A program made the position numbers and the translations under genes. From the NCBI GenBank assembly GCA_018713425.1, contig DVOT01000076.1, positions 1-13,814 on the forward strand: a stretch of DNA of 13,814 nucleotides, in the 5' to 3' direction. Numbering within the stretch: the first letter of the stretch is position 1; every line of letters starts with the position of its first letter. This document shows, one piece after another, positions 13,559 to 13,814 of the stretch. Under the pieces are notes generated by a model. It was not told the origin of the DNA. It was given only the letters and a program-made list of their open reading frames with translations, and made no database searches. This DNA is from Alectryocaccomicrobium faecavium. GTDB lineage: Bacteria; Bacillota; Clostridia; Christensenellales; Aristaeellaceae.

Positions 13559-13700
13559 CTTGCGTAAATAAAGACCTTCACGGCCTCTTACCATGAAAAT
13601 CTTGCCTTGCGTGCCGAATGGATGCCTGTCCGCGCGACTGGCCCCCTCGTGTATGCGGATTGGCCACGAACCTTTCGGAACGCAAGCGCCTCCTTTCACT
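13559..13700 (-). promoter_or_regulatory. Long structured 5' leader of oadB, candidate RNA switch
   Basis: About 156 nt separate the predicted start (near 13700) from the oadB ATG. In the minus-strand RNA, CUUGCGU (13686-13680) plus CCGAA (13678-13674) pair with UUCGG (13618-13614) plus ACGCAAG (13612-13606): 12 bp with one mismatch. Inside, UUCGUG (13670-13665) pairs with CACGAG (13651-13646), and its loop UCCGC (13659-13655) can pair with GCGGA (13633-13629) as a pseudoknot. The same ACGCAAG is repeated at 13565-13559, where it runs into the AAGGAGG of oadB, so CUUGCGU could choose either partner. I do not recognise a known riboswitch class. Confidence 0.5.
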
Positions 13701-13706
13701 CTTACA

Positions 13707-13735
13707 AGTTTAACATGCGAATGTTTTGCTGTCAA
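13707..13735 (-). promoter_or_regulatory. oadB promoter
   Basis: Minus strand TTGACA (13735-13730), exactly 17 nt, TAAACT (13712-13707), start expected near 13700. The stretch beyond it to the window end (13736-13814) is AT-rich at first and shows no gene that I can support. Confidence 0.75.
13712..13725. promoter_or_regulatory. Palindrome in the oadB promoter, likely LacI operator
   Basis: AACAT-GCGA-ATGTT is an inverted repeat with a central CG, the usual form of LacI-family operators, lying in the promoter spacer and touching the -10. The lacI promoter contains ACATGCGA (12161-12168) and GCGAATGT (12171-12178) on the same strand, the two halves of this site. Confidence 0.6.
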
Positions 13736-13814
13736 CGCATATGACAAAACGTTCATATATTTAACAGGAAAGAATATTTTGTCTCCGTCCGTCTCAAGCG
13801 CATGGCGCGCCTTC

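Noticed and set aside
13575..13667. A 29-codon GTG-started leader peptide in the oadB leader (minus strand)
   Set aside because: GAAAGG is only 3 nt from the GTG and the peptide is an unremarkable Arg/Gly-rich string; the stem pairing explains the region better.
13738..13755. Possible catabolite (cre) site near TGACAAAACGTTCA
   Set aside because: The CG is not at the centre of the 14-bp frame required by the cre consensus on either strand.
1..13814. CRISPR array, tRNA or rRNA genes, insertion sequences
   Set aside because: I saw no regularly spaced repeats, no cloverleaf or rRNA segments, and no transposase or terminal repeats in the window.

Overview
The window looks like chromosomal DNA of a strictly anaerobic, fairly GC-rich clostridial Firmicute. 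The pointers are strong AGGAGG ribosome binding sites, several TTGACA-17-TATAAT-type promoters, a short anaerobe-type ThiC, an oxygen-sensitive iron-dependent alcohol dehydrogenase and a Na+-pump decarboxylase subunit. I cannot name genus or species from the sequence alone.

Layout. (1) 34-969: an AT-richer, membrane-anchored alpha/beta hydrolase. (2) 1118-2970: three tightly packed plus-strand genes, a two-helix membrane protein, an eight-helix membrane protein and a TetR-type regulator, probably a self-regulated unit. (3) 2998-5467: a LysR regulator divergent from a small helical protein and an Fe-type alcohol dehydrogenase. The 139-bp gap holds two near-consensus promoters facing apart and two inverted repeats. 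(4) 5523-10069: a thiamin operon with its own promoter, a TPP riboswitch with a readable terminator/antiterminator switch, then thiM, thiE, a HAD phosphatase, thiD and thiC. (5) 10107-10213: a 74-nt hairpin with its own minus-strand promoter, either a small RNA gene or a bidirectional terminator. (6) 10250-13735, all minus strand: a promoter with a long structured leader, the beta subunit of a Na+-translocating decarboxylase, a 52-residue gamma-like protein, a LacI-family regulator with its own promoter, and a secreted ComEC-type metallo-beta-lactamase-fold protein.

How the genes work together. ThiC makes the pyrimidine phosphate, ThiD phosphorylates it to HMP-PP, ThiM salvages hydroxyethylthiazole, ThiE joins the halves to thiamin phosphate, and the HAD protein probably removes the phosphate. 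No thiazole-synthesis gene is present here, so the operon combines de novo pyrimidine with salvaged thiazole. TPP shuts the operon off by transcription termination. In the right-hand part, lacI and oadB promoters share operator halves, suggesting that the LacI protein represses itself and the Na+-pump pair.

Most novel-looking items: the oadB leader, which can fold into a 12-bp-closed domain or instead pair with the oadB ribosome-binding region; the small-RNA candidate at 10107-10180 with a CCUCCUU segment; and the 74-bp dyad over the lacI promoter that would hide the lacI ribosome binding site in read-through transcripts only.
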